A stretch of 64,000 nt of DNA from contig NW_026947490.1 in NCBI RefSeq assembly GCF_034190915.1, positions 63,043,494 to 63,107,493 on the forward strand. Direction: 5' to 3'. This DNA is from Cavia porcellus (Eukaryota; Chordata; Mammalia; Rodentia; Caviidae). The translations under genes were made by a program, and so were the position numbers. Below, piece by piece: positions 47,430-60,668 of the stretch (positions within the stretch are counted from its first letter, which is position 1; every line of letters starts with the position of its first letter). Below the pieces are notes generated by a model. The model did no database searches and was not told the origin of the DNA. It worked only from the letters and a program-made list of their open reading frames with translations.

Positions 47430-47650
47430 GGATGATTATTTCCCAGCCCAGCACAATGAGCAGCGTGGGACACCCGAATTACTGCAGGAGACAATTCGCA
47501 TTTAGAGTTCCCTTAGGTTGAGGAAAACGCAAGTTTACGCTTCGTTTTCTGGCAATGCCTTAACTATTGTCATTGTGACGTAGAAGAATATTCCAGCTCA
47601 CTAGACTGCAGACAGGGTTAAAAGCTGCCTATTTGCCTGATGATTTTAGA
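47430..47650. promoter_or_regulatory. Candidate conserved non-coding element in intron 5
   Basis: Unique, balanced composition in an AT-rich intron, with several CG dinucleotides and a CRE-like GTGACGTAG near 47,575. Suggestive only; conservation was not measured. Confidence 0.2.
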
Positions 47651-48811
47651 GCATGTTTTTCTTACTTATAAATATTTCCTTGTTTTGGGTGTACACGTTT
47701 AAAATGAATTGTATTAATTGTGGGGAGTTGGTACATGTACATATATTGTGTCTCAGTTCTCTTTACAGTGATCAAGATGTACATCTTTGACAGAAACAAT
47801 GTGTTTGCCAAACACATTTTGCCTTTAATCAGTTTTCATTTAAATAAAGAGCCAAATTTTTTTAACAGTACTGATTCAGGGAGGAACATTTGGGTAATAT
47901 AAAGTTAAAATGGAAAAACAACTCAAATGAAAAATGAAAGCTTCTAAAACACCGAAAGGTGGTGAGAGACAGCCATTCATAAAGCGTGATTTCCAAGAAA
48001 CACTTTGTTCTTTAAGTTTTCACGTAGCTGCCTGTGTGTTAGGAACCAATTGTCCCTGTAGTCCAGCCACTCACTCAGGTGATGGCAGACACGTCCCTCG
48101 GTATGGCATTTCAAGTAAGAATGCCCTGTTCTGCCAAGACTGTCATTATGACACTAAAATATACCCTTTTGCGAAGGGCCAAGACTGAGAGGCTTCCTTC
48201 CAGGTTCAACACTGATTTAGACAACAGATGCATTAGAAAGTGGTATTTAGGCTCATCTGTCACATGGCTTCAAGGCAAGAGGATGGCAGCCTGGCAAGAA
48301 CAGGAATTCCTTAAATGTTACCGGAGGATCTTCCATTTCTAAGTGTAAAAGCCCTGGCCAGCAGTTGTTTGGTGCCAAGTGCCTTGCTGTGATGTTAGCC
48401 TAGCGTGAAACTGGAGGGTTGTGTTATCTCAGCTGCCTGTGCATCTCAAGGCCTTTGCTAGTTTGGACCAAGGTTGACCGATACTGATGTTCCCATGCTC
48501 TTGCACTGTTGTTTGGCTTGTGCTAATTCTTGCTCTGTGATTCTCGTCTGTTAAAGCTATCTAACTGGGTCAAGGAGTTTTCTCAGAACCTTGTCAGTGC
48601 AGCTGGTATTGTGTTAATTGTTATTATAGCTCCTGGGTTTCTTTACTTTAGACCTTTTAAGAAATACGGCACCAGTTCAGATTTTCTTATAACTCGTGGG
48701 GCCTCCGGTTTACCTAACCTGTGTACTTTTTTCAGAATTTTTTTTAGTGATATGTACTTTTCTGTTGTTGTTCAAATGTGCTCAGAAAAGCATAAACATA
48801 AGTCCTCTAAA

Positions 48812-48899
48812 CTGGGGTGGGGATATAGCTCAGTGCCACAGTGCCTGCCTGGCAAGCCCTTGGTCGTGAATTCGGTTACTGATACCCCTCAAAAAACAA
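48812..48899 (+). mobile_element. ID SINE (sense) in MKX intron 5
   Basis: GGGGTGGGGATATAGCTCAG, CTGCCTGGCAAGCC, then an A-rich tail; flanks TCCTCTAAA and TCCTCTGAA look like a slightly diverged duplication. Confidence 0.88.
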
Positions 48900-49394
48900 A
48901 AATCCTCTGAATAGTAATTGTCAACTATCTTGAAAGGTATTTGAGGGCTATTTCCCAGTTGTTATGATTGAAGCAGTAAAATTTAATTTATAGTTACAAT
49001 AATTTTCTTCTCAGCAAATGTAAAGAAGCTTAGTTTTATGATTTCATGACATTAGCAAGCCCCAAATACCATTCCTAATCCGCAGCCCCCTGCCCACTGC
49101 CTGGGTGCAGTGCTGAGAGGGAAACTCAGAGAGCTCTGTCTGTCTGTCCTTGACTTCACTTGCATCCTCTCTCCCCCCGCTGCTTTTATTATGATCATAC
49201 AAAAGACTCAAAGAAACGCTGTTGAAACACTGCAGGTTTAATCTATATTTTGAAAATAGTTAAATTCCTGTTGCTTCAACTGTGGTTTGGAAAATGACTT
49301 TGCTGGCCTCAAATTTTCTCCCTAGTTAGCCTCCTTACCTGGCACGAAATGACCCGTTTGTAGGTTAGGCCACAGGAAATTCACATGTGGAAAA

Positions 49395-49515
49395 ACAGAG
49401 AGCCTTAGAAATCAGGAGCCGTGTATTGAGCTGGATCTGCTTAGCAACACTGGGTTTGTGTTTTCTGACAAGTCCCTTTACTAGCCAGGGCCACCTCTCC
49501 TCTTGCTGTAAAGTT
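49395..49515 (+). repeat. MIR-like SINE fragment
   Basis: AGAAATCAGGAGCCGTGTAT, TTTTCTGACAAGTCCCTTTA, CCACCTCTCCTCTTGCTGTA follow the MIR core. Confidence 0.5.
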
Positions 49516-51243
49516 AAGCTGTGTGGTGAGACAATCTGTAAGGAGCTTACACCTCTGACACGCTGTGATTCTGGGAAACGCAGACAGTAAAAGATGCCCA
49601 CAGTTTTCAGGAAGCCTTAGATAAGTACAGCTCCAAGCAGCGACTCAGCAGCCTCTCAAAGGAGCTGGGGAACAGGACAGTGACCTGACCCTTGCCTCCC
49701 AGGGCGGGCACTGGGCCCAACGAGCACATCAGAGGCCAAAAGAGGTTAAATCTGCCTCTGTGTTCTGCAATGTTGTGTCATTTTAGGAAGAGGTATCCCA
49801 AAATAAATAAGGATGCTTCTATATTTTTCTAATATTTTTATTATTTTAATGTGCACCACTTATAACCTACAATTTATGTTTGTAAATTACACAAAGTAAT
49901 TATCAGACTTCTATTTTTTTCCCAAGTGACAGCCAATGGTCCCAACATAGTGGAACACTTTTTAAAACCTTTCTTTCTTGATTTGAAATGCTAACTTTAT
50001 TATATACTAAGTTGTATGTATATCTATTTCTAGACTCATATTCCATCAAATTTTAAAAAATTCTTGTATGAACAGTATTCCATTTTCACGACTGTATTTT
50101 ACACTCGGACTGATGCCAGGTTGTGTCTACTTTCCTTTCCAAGTAGTCTCATCTAGGCCCTTGAATCTAATTTTCCAGTTGAACTTTAAGTAAATTTGAC
50201 AAGTTCCTTATTAATATAAAACTTGTTGGAAATTAAGTTGGAATTTCACCGAATATAAGTTGGGGGACTGTTTTTGTCTTTGTTGTATCAAGTTTTTTCC
50301 ACTCAGGGACATTTGTTCTGGTGATTTTTCATGACACTCAATAAGTTTTTACATTTTTCTTTACATAGACCTGGCATAGTTCTCATATGCTCATTACGAG
50401 GAGTCTCATTTGTTGCTCTTACTATTTCTTTTGAACAACTTCTTGGCAATTTTGTATTATAATAGCTATCATTGACATGCAGGAAACCCGTTGCATTTTG
50501 AATATTTTTATCTAGCTGGATTATCAAAGTTTACAAGTGTATCTTTTATTTTAATATGTCTTGTATTTTAATATAATACAATTTTTATACTGTGTCTCCC
50601 TAGTGTAAGAAACTGAAAGAGTAAATAAGATCCAAAATGTTCAATAAATATTGTGAAAGGATAAGAAATTGCTCAAGGGGGAAAAATAACTCAGACAGGG
50701 AAAAAAAGATAGAGGAAAGGAAAAAGATATAAATTTGTATATATACACTTAAGATAGCTAAGATGGTTGTACTACCAATTCTGTTAGTTCTTGGAGCAAA
50801 TCAGTTAACACTCATAGGATTAGATCAATTTTGCCTGGTTATATTTGGTAATCTTAGTAACTTTTGAAGATAACTACACAAAATAACAATCTTTGTTAGG
50901 TTCCTATCACCTTGTTTTGAAAGCCTACATTGTTATTGTTTTGGTTTTTTGTTATTGTTGTTATTTGTTTCTTGTACATTTTCATTTTGTTTTGTTTTTC
51001 CCTCTTTAAAATAAAAAGTACAATTTTTAATTTTCCTTTGCCTTCCTTTCTCCTGTAGTTACTTCATCATACTGGAGAATACCAATGATAAATAATATTA
51101 AAGGGAATTTTTCTTATATTTTATCATTAAGTATATTTTTTTCAGAGGGCTTCTGGTTATAAGAGACAAAAGAAGTATCAGGTTAAGGTGTTTTCCTTTT
51201 ATTGCTAAAATAGTTAATAAGCAACATTTCAACCCCACCAGAA

Positions 51244-51270
51244 ACACACACACACACACACACACACACA
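51244..51270. repeat. (CA)n microsatellite
   Basis: About 13 CA units. Confidence 0.97.
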
Positions 51271-51564
51271 GTTGAGTAGTTATTGCATTTATAAAATGCT
51301 ATTGTCTCAATTTTTAAGACCATCTCCAAGTTACTGTTTTTAAAACATTTATGTAGTTATTTTTTAAGATAAATTTCCTAGTGTTTAACTGTCTTTGAAT
51401 TCTTGGAAAGAATTTTATTTGATCACAATGTATCATTCTTTTAATATATTCCTGGCCTCAATTTACTAGTGTTTTATTTGGTAGTTTTGATATAGGAATG
51501 AAACTCCTGACTTACTATGTCCAGTACGAGTTTGTGTTCTGTAAAATCAAATGAATTTTAGGAA

Positions 51565-52065
51565 CAACAGAAGAACGGAATATATTTAGTGAGAGAAAGA
51601 AAGCTTCTGCCTGAGAGAGACAGAAGGGGTCCCCGGCGGGTTGCTAGGGATGCTGTCTTTTCCAGGGGCTTTTATAGAGTAGAATCATGTAGTGAGATGG
51701 GTTCAAGGTGGGGAAAACTGGGAACACACAAGGCAGATGGGCATAAGGTGGGCAAGAACTATGGTTAGCCAATAAGATTATGTTCAGGTAAAATTGATTA
51801 AATTGGGGACAAATAGGAAAGTGAGTCACGTAGAAAGCCAGCATTCTTAGGGAGCAGTGACTTCCCTAGGGAGTTGGGATGGTGACTTCTGACTTTCTCA
51901 GGGTGATAGAGAACTAAAATATCAGTCTATTAGGATGTGGATGCATTTGTTTGATCTTTTGTCTTGAGGCCTGGCCCGCAGCAGGAGGTGTCTGTCTCCC
52001 CCACAGTTGCAAGGTATCTGGGCTTCTGGACCTACCCCCTGTCTCACTAAGCTACCAGTGACAGT
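51565..52065 (-). mobile_element. Probable ERV LTR (class uncertain)
   Basis: On the minus strand a CTCTATAAAAGCCCC TATA region (box at 51,670-51,677) is followed by a pyrimidine-rich end, and upstream lies a GC-richer U3-like stretch beginning near TGTCACTGGTAGC (about 52,064). This is LTR-like architecture; exact ends and target duplication were not resolved, and no coding region is present. Confidence 0.5.
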
Positions 52066-52460
52066 TTTACATCAAAACTCAAGTGAGACTTGTCTATAAT
52101 TTCTTAATCCTGGCACAATTTTGGTATTAGAATTAAATTAGTTTTGTGCAGTAAACTGGAAAATGTTTCTTCATTTTCCACTCTGGAAAGTTTTAAATGA
52201 AGTGACCACTAGCTCTCCTGATCATCTTGAAAGTTTGAAAAAGTCTTCACCTATGTGATGATCTTGGCCTGAGCTTCCTTATTTTTCTACCCTTTTTCAT
52301 CTTTTTTCTTTATATTCTGCATACTTTCTGTACCTAATTACTAGTATGCTAAGCATCAACATTTCTCTGTCCATTCTATTAATCAGCTATCTGTTTAATT
52401 TTTCCTTCTAATTTTGATGACTTATTTTTATTCTCCAAGAGTCTCCTTTTTATCTTCTGC

Positions 52461-52850
52461 TATAGATTAAATCAGAAATGTCCTCCAAAGGCCCACATAC
52501 TGAAGGCTAGAGCCCCAGCGTGTGGCCCTGTGGGGAGGGGTTGAAGCCTGCAGGAATGCTCCCTGGAGTGGGAGGAAATTAGGTCATTGGGGGTGTGCCC
52601 TTGAGGATGACCTTGGGACCCTGCTTCCCTTCTATCCTTTTGGCTTCCTGGACATATGAGGTGAGCAGCTTTGTTCTGCCAGATGATCTCTGTCATGATG
52701 TTCTGCCCTTGTCACAGACCCTAAATGTCCCGGGTAGAGCTAATTAACCATGGACTGAGCCCTCTGCAACCGTGAGCTGAAACTAAACCCTTACCCCTTG
52801 TAAACTGATTTCCTAGATATTTTGTCACAGTGAAGGAAAACTAACATCAC
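52461..52850 (+). mobile_element. MaLR-type solo LTR
   Basis: Starts TATAGATTAAATCAGAAATG, TCCTCCAAAGGCCCACATAC, has GAGGTGAGCAGCTTTGTTCT, and ends GATATTTTGTCACAGTGAAG plus GAAAACTAAC, a complete sense MaLR LTR order. Confidence 0.85.
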
Positions 52851-54245
52851 TTTTCCCTCCTTTGTCATTGCAGCTGGGGTCCCTTTACAGATCAGAAGTT
52901 ATCTCAGTCTCTATTTTCAGTGCTGGAGGCTGAACCCACTGAGTCCCACTGTACTTACTATTGTTGTGCTTTAAAATCGTTTGCTAGGATTCCTATTTAA
53001 ACAGGCTCAGCCCCTTCTCCAACTTGCTTAAAGAACATTTGTAGCTGGATGACTCAGAAAATTCTCTGTGAACTCAGCGAGGCCTTAGACTCAAGTCTCA
53101 GATGGCTTTCCCTTAACTGGGAATCTTCATGGCTTCCTTCACAACCCCTAATTTTCTGACTGAACTTCCGACTTACATGTCTTCTGTGCCCTGCTAGGAA
53201 AAGCAGCTCGGGCTTGGCCCCCGTCTTGGCCTCCACATGTTTTGAGTTGTGGTTCTCCGTTTAGATTTCCCCACCAACGTGATGCCATATGTATTTTAAC
53301 TTTCACAAATTTCTCATCTTTGCTGATTTGGCAGTCATGATCTTTACTGTCTCTGAGAACTGTTAGGTGCTCAGTCGAGTTTACATTCACTTTCTATAAT
53401 TTTAATGAGATTTTGAAGGAGAAGTGAGTCAGGCTTAATAAGTTTACTACCTTAAATACACACTTTTACCACAAAATATGTGTTCTTAGTTTCCAGGAGT
53501 TTTCAGTGAGAATTTACACTCATTCACAATTATGCATAGATTCTGAATTTCAAGGAATAATAAATACAAAGTAACTGTCTGAAGAATGGAACAGTTAGAA
53601 CTCTTTCAAAATTCCTGATATAATTTATTTGCATAAACAGCACATTATTATAGGTAAAATATCCTAATCTACAGGGCCTGAAATAAAGATCTAAATGCAA
53701 CTTAATTAAGTAAAAATACCTGCAATTACAATATAACAATATACTATTCCCTGGCAGTTGAGCACCTAATAAATCCAATGCTTTGGAACTGTGACTCAGA
53801 TCCAAATGGATACTATTTTACTCTCTGTAGCTAAGCATGTGGCAGGGCCTACCAGAAACTTTTCTTTTTGTCTTTCCAGTGGAAAACTTAAGTTCTTTGT
53901 TTGACTGAGTACTGTTGGGAATTTTTAAGTAAAAGCAAGGAGCTAAGAATTCCACTCCTTTTTGCCAATCTTTTCTTCAAACAAAATTATCAATTAATGG
54001 AGCATTAAATATCCTGTGCCCATATTGTTTTTTTACCCTTTTGCATTTGGGTTATTTTAGTACTAGGTAGTGCTACAGATGTGTTCTATTACAGTTATAC
54101 ATAAAAACAGAAGAACACCATGGGAGGGAAAGGGCTCACATGTCTCAAAAACATCACATTAATAAAGTACTATTAAAATTCATATTTGATTTATCATGAA
54201 AATGTTAAAGTATCTTCTTTCCTCTAATACCTTTCTGTCTTTTCC

Positions 54246-54281
54246 TCCTTCTCCTCCTCCTCCTCCTCCTCCTCCTCCTTT
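54246..54281. repeat. (TCC)n microsatellite
   Basis: About 11-12 TCC units. Confidence 0.97.
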
Positions 54282-54899
54282 CCCTGCTTCTTCCTCTGTT
54301 TAAACATTTTTTCCTCTTCTAACAATAAGCGCTTCATCTTTGCTCAGGGCTTTCCTGTTCAGATTTTCTCCTAGTTTATTTGACTACAACCAAGTCAACT
54401 GAATATGTCATAACACTTCTGCATCTCTGGACAGTGGTAGAAGAGGTACAGAATATTTTTCTGTGCTCTTTTTTTTTTTTTTTCTTCCTCCAGGAATAAG
54501 CTTGGCTTTAAATTTGTCATCTAGAATATATACTGCTTACTAGTGCTATGTTTGAAATAGGCCACTGTTCCCAAGATATTTCCAAGATCAAAAACTCTTT
54601 GATTTTTAACATTTCTAGGGTTCTTTCTTTGTAGTGACTTTAGTGTTGTTGTCTCAGGCAGAATGGATGGGCCTTTCCCTGGATTCTGTAGCTAAGGCTT
54701 CGGTAAGTCCTTTAAGGTTCTAGAATCAATAATTTTATATATTGCCACTAGTTCACCTGGCCATTGGGAAGACAGCATAAACAGCAAATACCCAGTTGTA
54801 AATCTTAGCTGATGATTCCTCCCTCATGGGCTTTTCCTGAAAATATGGGGATTTGAAAGATTTATTTTTTGTTTTATTTTTAACTGAAAAATAATTATA

Positions 54900-55720
54900 T
54901 ATATATAAAACAATGTGATGTTTTGCTACATACATGTATATTGTGGAGTGATCATATGAGGTTAATTACCATGTCTGTTACCTCAAATACTTTTTCTTAG
55001 TGGCGAAACATTTAAAATCCTCTCAGCTATTTTATCATATATAATATGTTATTATTAATTATAGTTAATTTCTTTGGGTGTATACCCAATAATAGCTTTG
55101 TTGGATAGGACAGTAATTCTATTTTTAATGGAACTTCAATGTTTCCACAGTGACTACAATAATTTACTATTATTATAATAAATAATCAATATTTACTATT
55201 GCAAATATTCCCTTTTCCTCATTGCCAGCACTTAGCTATCATCTTTTTGATAATTCTATTAGCCAACCTAAGAAGTATAAAGTGATCTCTCTCTGTGTTT
55301 TTAATTTATATTTATCTTATAACTAGAGATGTTGATCTCTTTTATGTGTCTGTTGGCTGTATGTATGTCATTTGAGAAATATCTATCGAGTTCTTAATCC
55401 TCTTGTTATGGAATTTTTTGTAGCCATCAGCCTGTTATCTGATGTATGACTTGCAAATGTATTCTCCTAATTTATAGTCTGTCTCTTCACTCTATTGCTC
55501 TATTGTTTTCCTTGTTGTACAGAACTCTTTTAATTTAATGCATGCAATCCTATTTATCTTTCTCTTTTATTAATCATTTGTGCTTTGGGGCTCATATCCA
55601 GTAAATCGCTGCCTTAACTTGTATCATGGACCTTTTTCCTTTTATTTTCTTCTAGTAGTTTTGTAGTTTCAGATCTTATTTTGTCCTGAAAGAGTTTATT
55701 TTCCAGGGAAACATCTGTGT
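54900..55720 (-). repeat. Old L1 ORF2 3' fragment
   Basis: Reads as the reverse of L1: TGTATACCCAATAATAGCTT, GATGTTGATCTCTTTTATGT, GTCTGTTGGCTGTATGTATG, TATCTGATGTATGACTTGCA, TTCTTCTAGTAGTTTTGTAG. Highly diverged, no open frame. Confidence 0.8.
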
Positions 55721-55974
55721 GCCTTTTATTGGCCATACTAATGGCCAGAAGCACATCCAACTACTTATTCTAAGTTATTAAATGAACCTCTTGCACTAAG
55801 AAGAACAGAGAAAATATCAAAAGGTAAATCTGAGCTCATGGCCCCTGTATTTCCAGGAGGGAGTGGCTTGTGTGCAGCACTAAGAAATATGGCGTGTTGG
55901 TTTTGAATTCATTAACAATACCAAGTCTATAAGTCTTATGACTGGAGTTACAAATCAAAACACAGTTGTTATGC

Positions 55975-56490
55975 CCATGTTTTAGTTTTCTCTCACTTCA
56001 TGACAAGTTACCACACATTTTACAGTTTATGTCCCAGTTCTGTGGGTCCAAAGTCTAGTGCAGCATGGTTGGATTCTCTGCTCAGCATAACGTGAGGCCA
56101 ATATGGAAATGTCTGTCACACCGGAGTCTTTGGAGCTGAGAAAGAACCCACTTACAAGCTTATTCCAGCCACTGGTATAGTTCATTTCCTTGTGGTTATG
56201 GTACTGGGGCCCCCATTTCCGGGCCTCACTGCTTCTCTTCTCCTTTTTCTGCTGGCTCCTTGCACTTTCTCAGCAGCCCTGTGCCCACCCCTACTCCATC
56301 ATTAACCAGGACAAATTTCTGCACTTAAGTGTTCTTGTAATTACATTGAACCTACTTATCTAATGGTAAATAATCTCCCAATTTAAACTAATTGATCACC
56401 TGAATGACATCTGCAAATTCTCTTTTCATGTGTAACGTAGTATGTTCACACAGGGAATGCCAGAGACATGAGTGGGGATGGAGGGAGGCA
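55975..56490 (-). mobile_element. MLT1-like MaLR LTR
   Basis: CATGACAAGTTACCACACAT, CCCAGTTCTGTGGGTCCAAA, CTTGTAATTACATTGAACCT and CTCCCAATTTAAACTAATTG follow an antisense old LTR. Confidence 0.6.
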
Positions 56491-56697
56491 AAATTCTGCC
56501 TATCCCAGCATAGATCATGTAGCAATGGGGAAATGTATAAGGTTCTGCCCATTTGTCCCTAAATTCTTATGCAATAGACATCATTATGTGGTTATTTTAA
56601 AGGATAAAAGATATACTGGTTTAAACGTTTCTGGTAATCTACAGATTGAATACTAAAACCTTGTCTAATTAAGTTAAAATGTATATATGAGTACAAA

Positions 56698-56717
56698 ACA
56701 CACACACACACACACAT
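56698..56717. repeat. (CA)n microsatellite
   Basis: About 10 CA units. Confidence 0.95.
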
Positions 56718-56969
56718 ATTCTCTGTACTATAGATTTATTCTGATTTCCTTAGGTTACATATATTTTACAGAATGGAGCAGGCATCTTAGCATGCAGGTG
56801 GGCATCAGTGCACCAACAGCACAGTGGCCTGAGGTAGCTGGCCGGATGGTTCACAGTAGTGAGCAGAGTGCTGTGGATGCTGAAGGTGACGTCTCTTTGC
56901 TGTACATGGTCATAAAAACTGCAATTTTCCATGGACTTATTGCATACCTGGCTTCACACCATTTTATGT

Positions 56970-57075
56970 AAGTGAGTTATATTTTATGTAGTAGTTACAG
57001 TAACTCCATGATGGGTATATTACTGCCCTTATTTTTAAAGATGATAGAGAAGATTTAGGCAGCAGAATGTGCCTA
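56970..57075 (-). repeat. MIR-like fragment
   Basis: AACTCCATGATGGGTATATT then CCTTATTTTTAAAGATGATA fits antisense MIR. Confidence 0.5.
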
Positions 57076-57884
57076 TGTAGACGGTATGGTTGAAAAATAC
57101 CGTGTTTAACTTTTAAAGGTTCCAGTAAAAGACACATTGCCATTGGTCAAGCTCCTCAAAATATTCCTCTGCACTCCAAATACACTTATTCCATCATTCT
57201 TGCCACTTTCTAGAACAGTTATGGAAGTTCCCTTTCATGAGTACCCACCTTTTGTTGCACCATGTGACTGCCTTGATGTCCCAAATCAGTGCAAAACATT
57301 CACCTTCCATGGTCATTTTGACTTTGGGGAAGAGCAAATGCCACACAGTGCCAGGTCCAGGGAGCAAAGTGCTTGAGAATGTTTCTATGAGCCTGACTTT
57401 CCATTGGATGGCATTTGGTGGCAGCAGTCACTGCATTTTTGATCACTCTTTAGAAAGACACTCACAAAAGAGGACTCCCAGAAGTGCTCCAGAAACCTGC
57501 AACAATGACAGGGGGTAAGTTAGAAGCAAACCAGAGTGTTTAGAGAGGAAATTGATGGCAACATGTCTCCTGTGGCGATGTCTCAAAAATATGAACATGC
57601 ACCATAGTTTTCAGTTAGCTCTTGTAAGCTGCGATGCTGCAGAGTCAGATTTAAGCTCAGATATGTTTGTCTTTGAAACTCTTGACCATCCTTTTTCCTG
57701 AATCTGAAAAGGTTTACCAAGATGGTAGCTCATCTGTAGGAGATCTTTCCTCCTCCTTCTATAAGTCTTCTACCTTCTGGCTTCTTTTCTTCTACCTACA
57801 AAAAAACCCTCAAACCGTCACCCCGGGTCCTCTACTAATCAGCCTCTTCAGAGTCAGTGTCACTGCTGATATCCTGTGGAATTC

Positions 57885-58015
57885 AGGAGAGAGTGACAAT
57901 GACAGGATAGCCAGGCTCCCTGCTATGCATCCTGCATGCATTGTCTTAAGCTTTTACTGCTCCATAAAGTAGGTACCACAAGTATTCCCATCTCCCACAG
58001 GTATTTCAAAAACAG
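57885..58015 (-). repeat. MIR-like fragment
   Basis: GCATGCATTGTCTTAAGCTT, CATAAAGTAGGTACCACAAG, TTCCCATCTCCCACAGG fits antisense MIR. Confidence 0.55.
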
Positions 58016-58702
58016 AACATAATCCATAAGGAGTTGAGGGTGTGAGAGTTTTCAGGGAGATCCCTCAGTTACTCTGAGCATCTTAATCCTTTCATTTTTC
58101 CAGAAAGTTAGGACCAGCCATGTAGCTTGTTGATAAGCATCTTCAGCCTGGAATTTATGTGTCCTTCCTTTGTCTTCTTGATAGTTACTTTCAGGGGCCT
58201 CACTGTGGGCATGCAGGGTCCTACTGTGGCCAGTAGGACCAAACTTTCTCTGTAGGCCAAGCCCATGACATTCTGGCTTTAGTGTAGCAGAGGGAGCCCA
58301 AGGGCATCTTTATAGAGTAGGGAGGGAATCTGGGAACAGAGGGTCGCTGGAGGGAGCTGAGTATCTGCTGAGAGGAACCGAGTGCAAAAGTGGGATGAAA
58401 ACAGGTGAAGGGATCCTGTGGAACAGGGCTGACAGACTCTTTGTTAGAAGAAGGTGCTCCTTGCAAAGCACAGCAAGTCTGTGGAGGGAGCAGGACCCCA
58501 GTCAGACTCCCTGCTATGGCCCTGGCACGTGGTGAGCAGGAAGAGGAGGAGAAGTCTGTTTCTTCACTTGTGCCCTGCTTATAGATTTGACATAAGCCTT
58601 CTACTTCATGTACTTTAAGAGTCTGCAGAAAATACATAAAATATACTTCAGCTTTCAGGATAGATGCATTCCATAAAGTAAGGCTTAAATCAAATCAAGT
58701 TT

Positions 58703-58788
58703 TCTTTTTTTTTTGGTACCGGGGATCAAACTCAGGACCCCACACTTGCCAGGCAGGCGCTTATGCTGCTGAGCTAAATCCCTGGCCC
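58703..58788 (-). mobile_element. ID SINE in MKX intron 5, antisense
   Basis: T-run, GGTACCGGGGATCAAACTCA, GGCAGGCGCTTATGCTGCTG, AGCTAAATCCCTGGCCC; duplication TCAAATCAAGTTT / TCAAATCATGTTT at 58,690-58,702 and 58,789-58,801 with one mismatch. Its tail lacks the AAAAAGG extension of the 39-kb copies, so it is a different subfamily. Confidence 0.94.
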
Positions 58789-59899
58789 TCAAATCATGTT
58801 TAAAGGACAGCACAGTGTTCTAGAAGAACTCTATGAGGAATCCTTTGTTATATAAACAGCGAATGTCAAAACTGTGTTCTGTAAGGCTATTAAGATATCA
58901 GGTTTTTCTAGAATTTAAGGTGAATTAGCAGTACCAATTGCCTCTTAGTAGCTCTTACTGTATCTGCAATAACATTTGTTAAAATATTGCCTCTTGCTTC
59001 TAAAATGTAACTGAAATCACTGGAAAATGAAATACTGAGTGGATGGACTATGACTATCATAGTTTGAAAACCACAAAAATGCCTTTCTGGGTTCGTGCAT
59101 GCACATGCGCATGTGTGGGTATTCTCAAGAGTTTGATCTTCCTGTGACAATGAAGATTGTTACTTTAAGAGAAGAATTAATTTTTTCAAAAAGAATTTTT
59201 TTGAAATGCTTTCTCCAACAGTGGGACTCAATAGCATTCCGTTAAAACAACTTTCACTCTTAATCTATAATTAAAACCAAAGTTTTCTTTTAATTTTAAG
59301 AGCTTGCCCTTGAACTAAAATAACATGGAACATTTTAAAACACGGCTCCAAGCTGCTGTAGATACATTTTATTTAAACCACAGAGGCTGCAGTTAGAATT
59401 CTCAGTGCCAGACAGACTACAAATTATAGCTGTAGCAGAAGTGACTGAATTTCGGGATGTTGTGGGACCAGGGAGGCTGGTTGTTGTTTTGGAGGTGCTC
59501 CTACCTTTGGGCTCTACCCATGAATGACTTAATCCCTGTATAAGATCAAATGTCACCACCACTGCCATGCGGAGAAAAAGCAGTCAATGCCTCTTCTGCC
59601 TCTGCAGAAATCTAATGCATGCTCGACTGCAAAGAAGACAATAGGTAGAAAAAAAGTCACTGAAGTTGTCATGCCAGGTCAGAATTCAAGGAACTTTCAA
59701 GGGTTAAGAGTGCAATAAAAAATCATCTAAAGCAGAACACCATTGTTTATTATGGCAAGAGAAGAGGATACTATCCATGATTGAATTGTAAAAATATTTT
59801 CACTGAGTTCATTTTGGTACTTACTATTCTGGTGTTAGATTAGCAAATCTAATGCCAGATTAGATCTAATAATATCTTATACTGGTTACACGGTGTACC

Positions 59900-60072
59900 T
59901 TCGAAAGTGCATGAACGTCTGTTATTTTTATTTGCTCCTCATTACAACTCTATGAGGTAAAAATGAGGCTAATTATTCCCACGTTTGTGCAGAGAGGGAG
60001 CTGCTGCTCCCGCGCAGCTATTTTGTGGCAGTGGCAGAATCTGAGCCACTCAGCTCCTGGTTCAGGCTCTTT
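59900..60072 (-). repeat. MIR SINE
   Basis: TCATTACAACTCTATGAGGT, GCAGTGGCAGAATCTGAGCC and CTCCTGGTTCAGGCTCT match antisense MIR over most of its length. Confidence 0.75.
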
Positions 60073-60597
60073 CCGCTTGATTTCGATTTTATAGTGTTTT
60101 CCATTCTGGTGAACTAAAATTTTTTTCAAAAATCATTCACAAGGTAGAAGTTTATACCACAGTGACTACTAACCTAGTGGAGCTGTTATTCTTTTTGAAA
60201 ATTGGATAAAAAGCTTTGGCTCCTTCTCCAAAAAAAAATGCACACACACACACCCCATACAACTTCCACGTCATCTGGGTGACAGTGAAAGTGTCTCTGT
60301 CCTTCTAGGGTGCATGATCCCCTGGGGTGCGCTGGCTATGCTGTGGGGGTCCGGTCTTCCACAGATGCCCAAAGATTGCATCTGCAGAGTGCCTGGAGCT
60401 GTGTGCTTTGCAAAGTGAAGTGCGTCCCTTTTGTGGCTCTTGCTCTTCTGCTGCTCAGTGACTGATGGATGAAATGTGTCCGTCCTCCAGTGCCAGCAGC
60501 CCCCGTACACATGGCAAGCATGTGTCCTTGTCTAAATGGGAAATTGGGAGTGAATGAAGGAGGCCTTCCGTCACAGTAGTGCTACCCGCCTTGCTCT

Positions 60598-60668
60598 GTG
60601 TGTGTGTTGGGCTGGATGCCAGGGTCTTGCACATGCACAGAATGTGCGTTCCCCTGAGCCCCAGCCCT
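60598..60668 (-). repeat. ID-like SINE fragment
   Basis: GGCTGGATGCCAGGGTCTTG then CCCCTGAGCCCCAGCCC resembles a 3'-truncated antisense ID. Confidence 0.5.
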
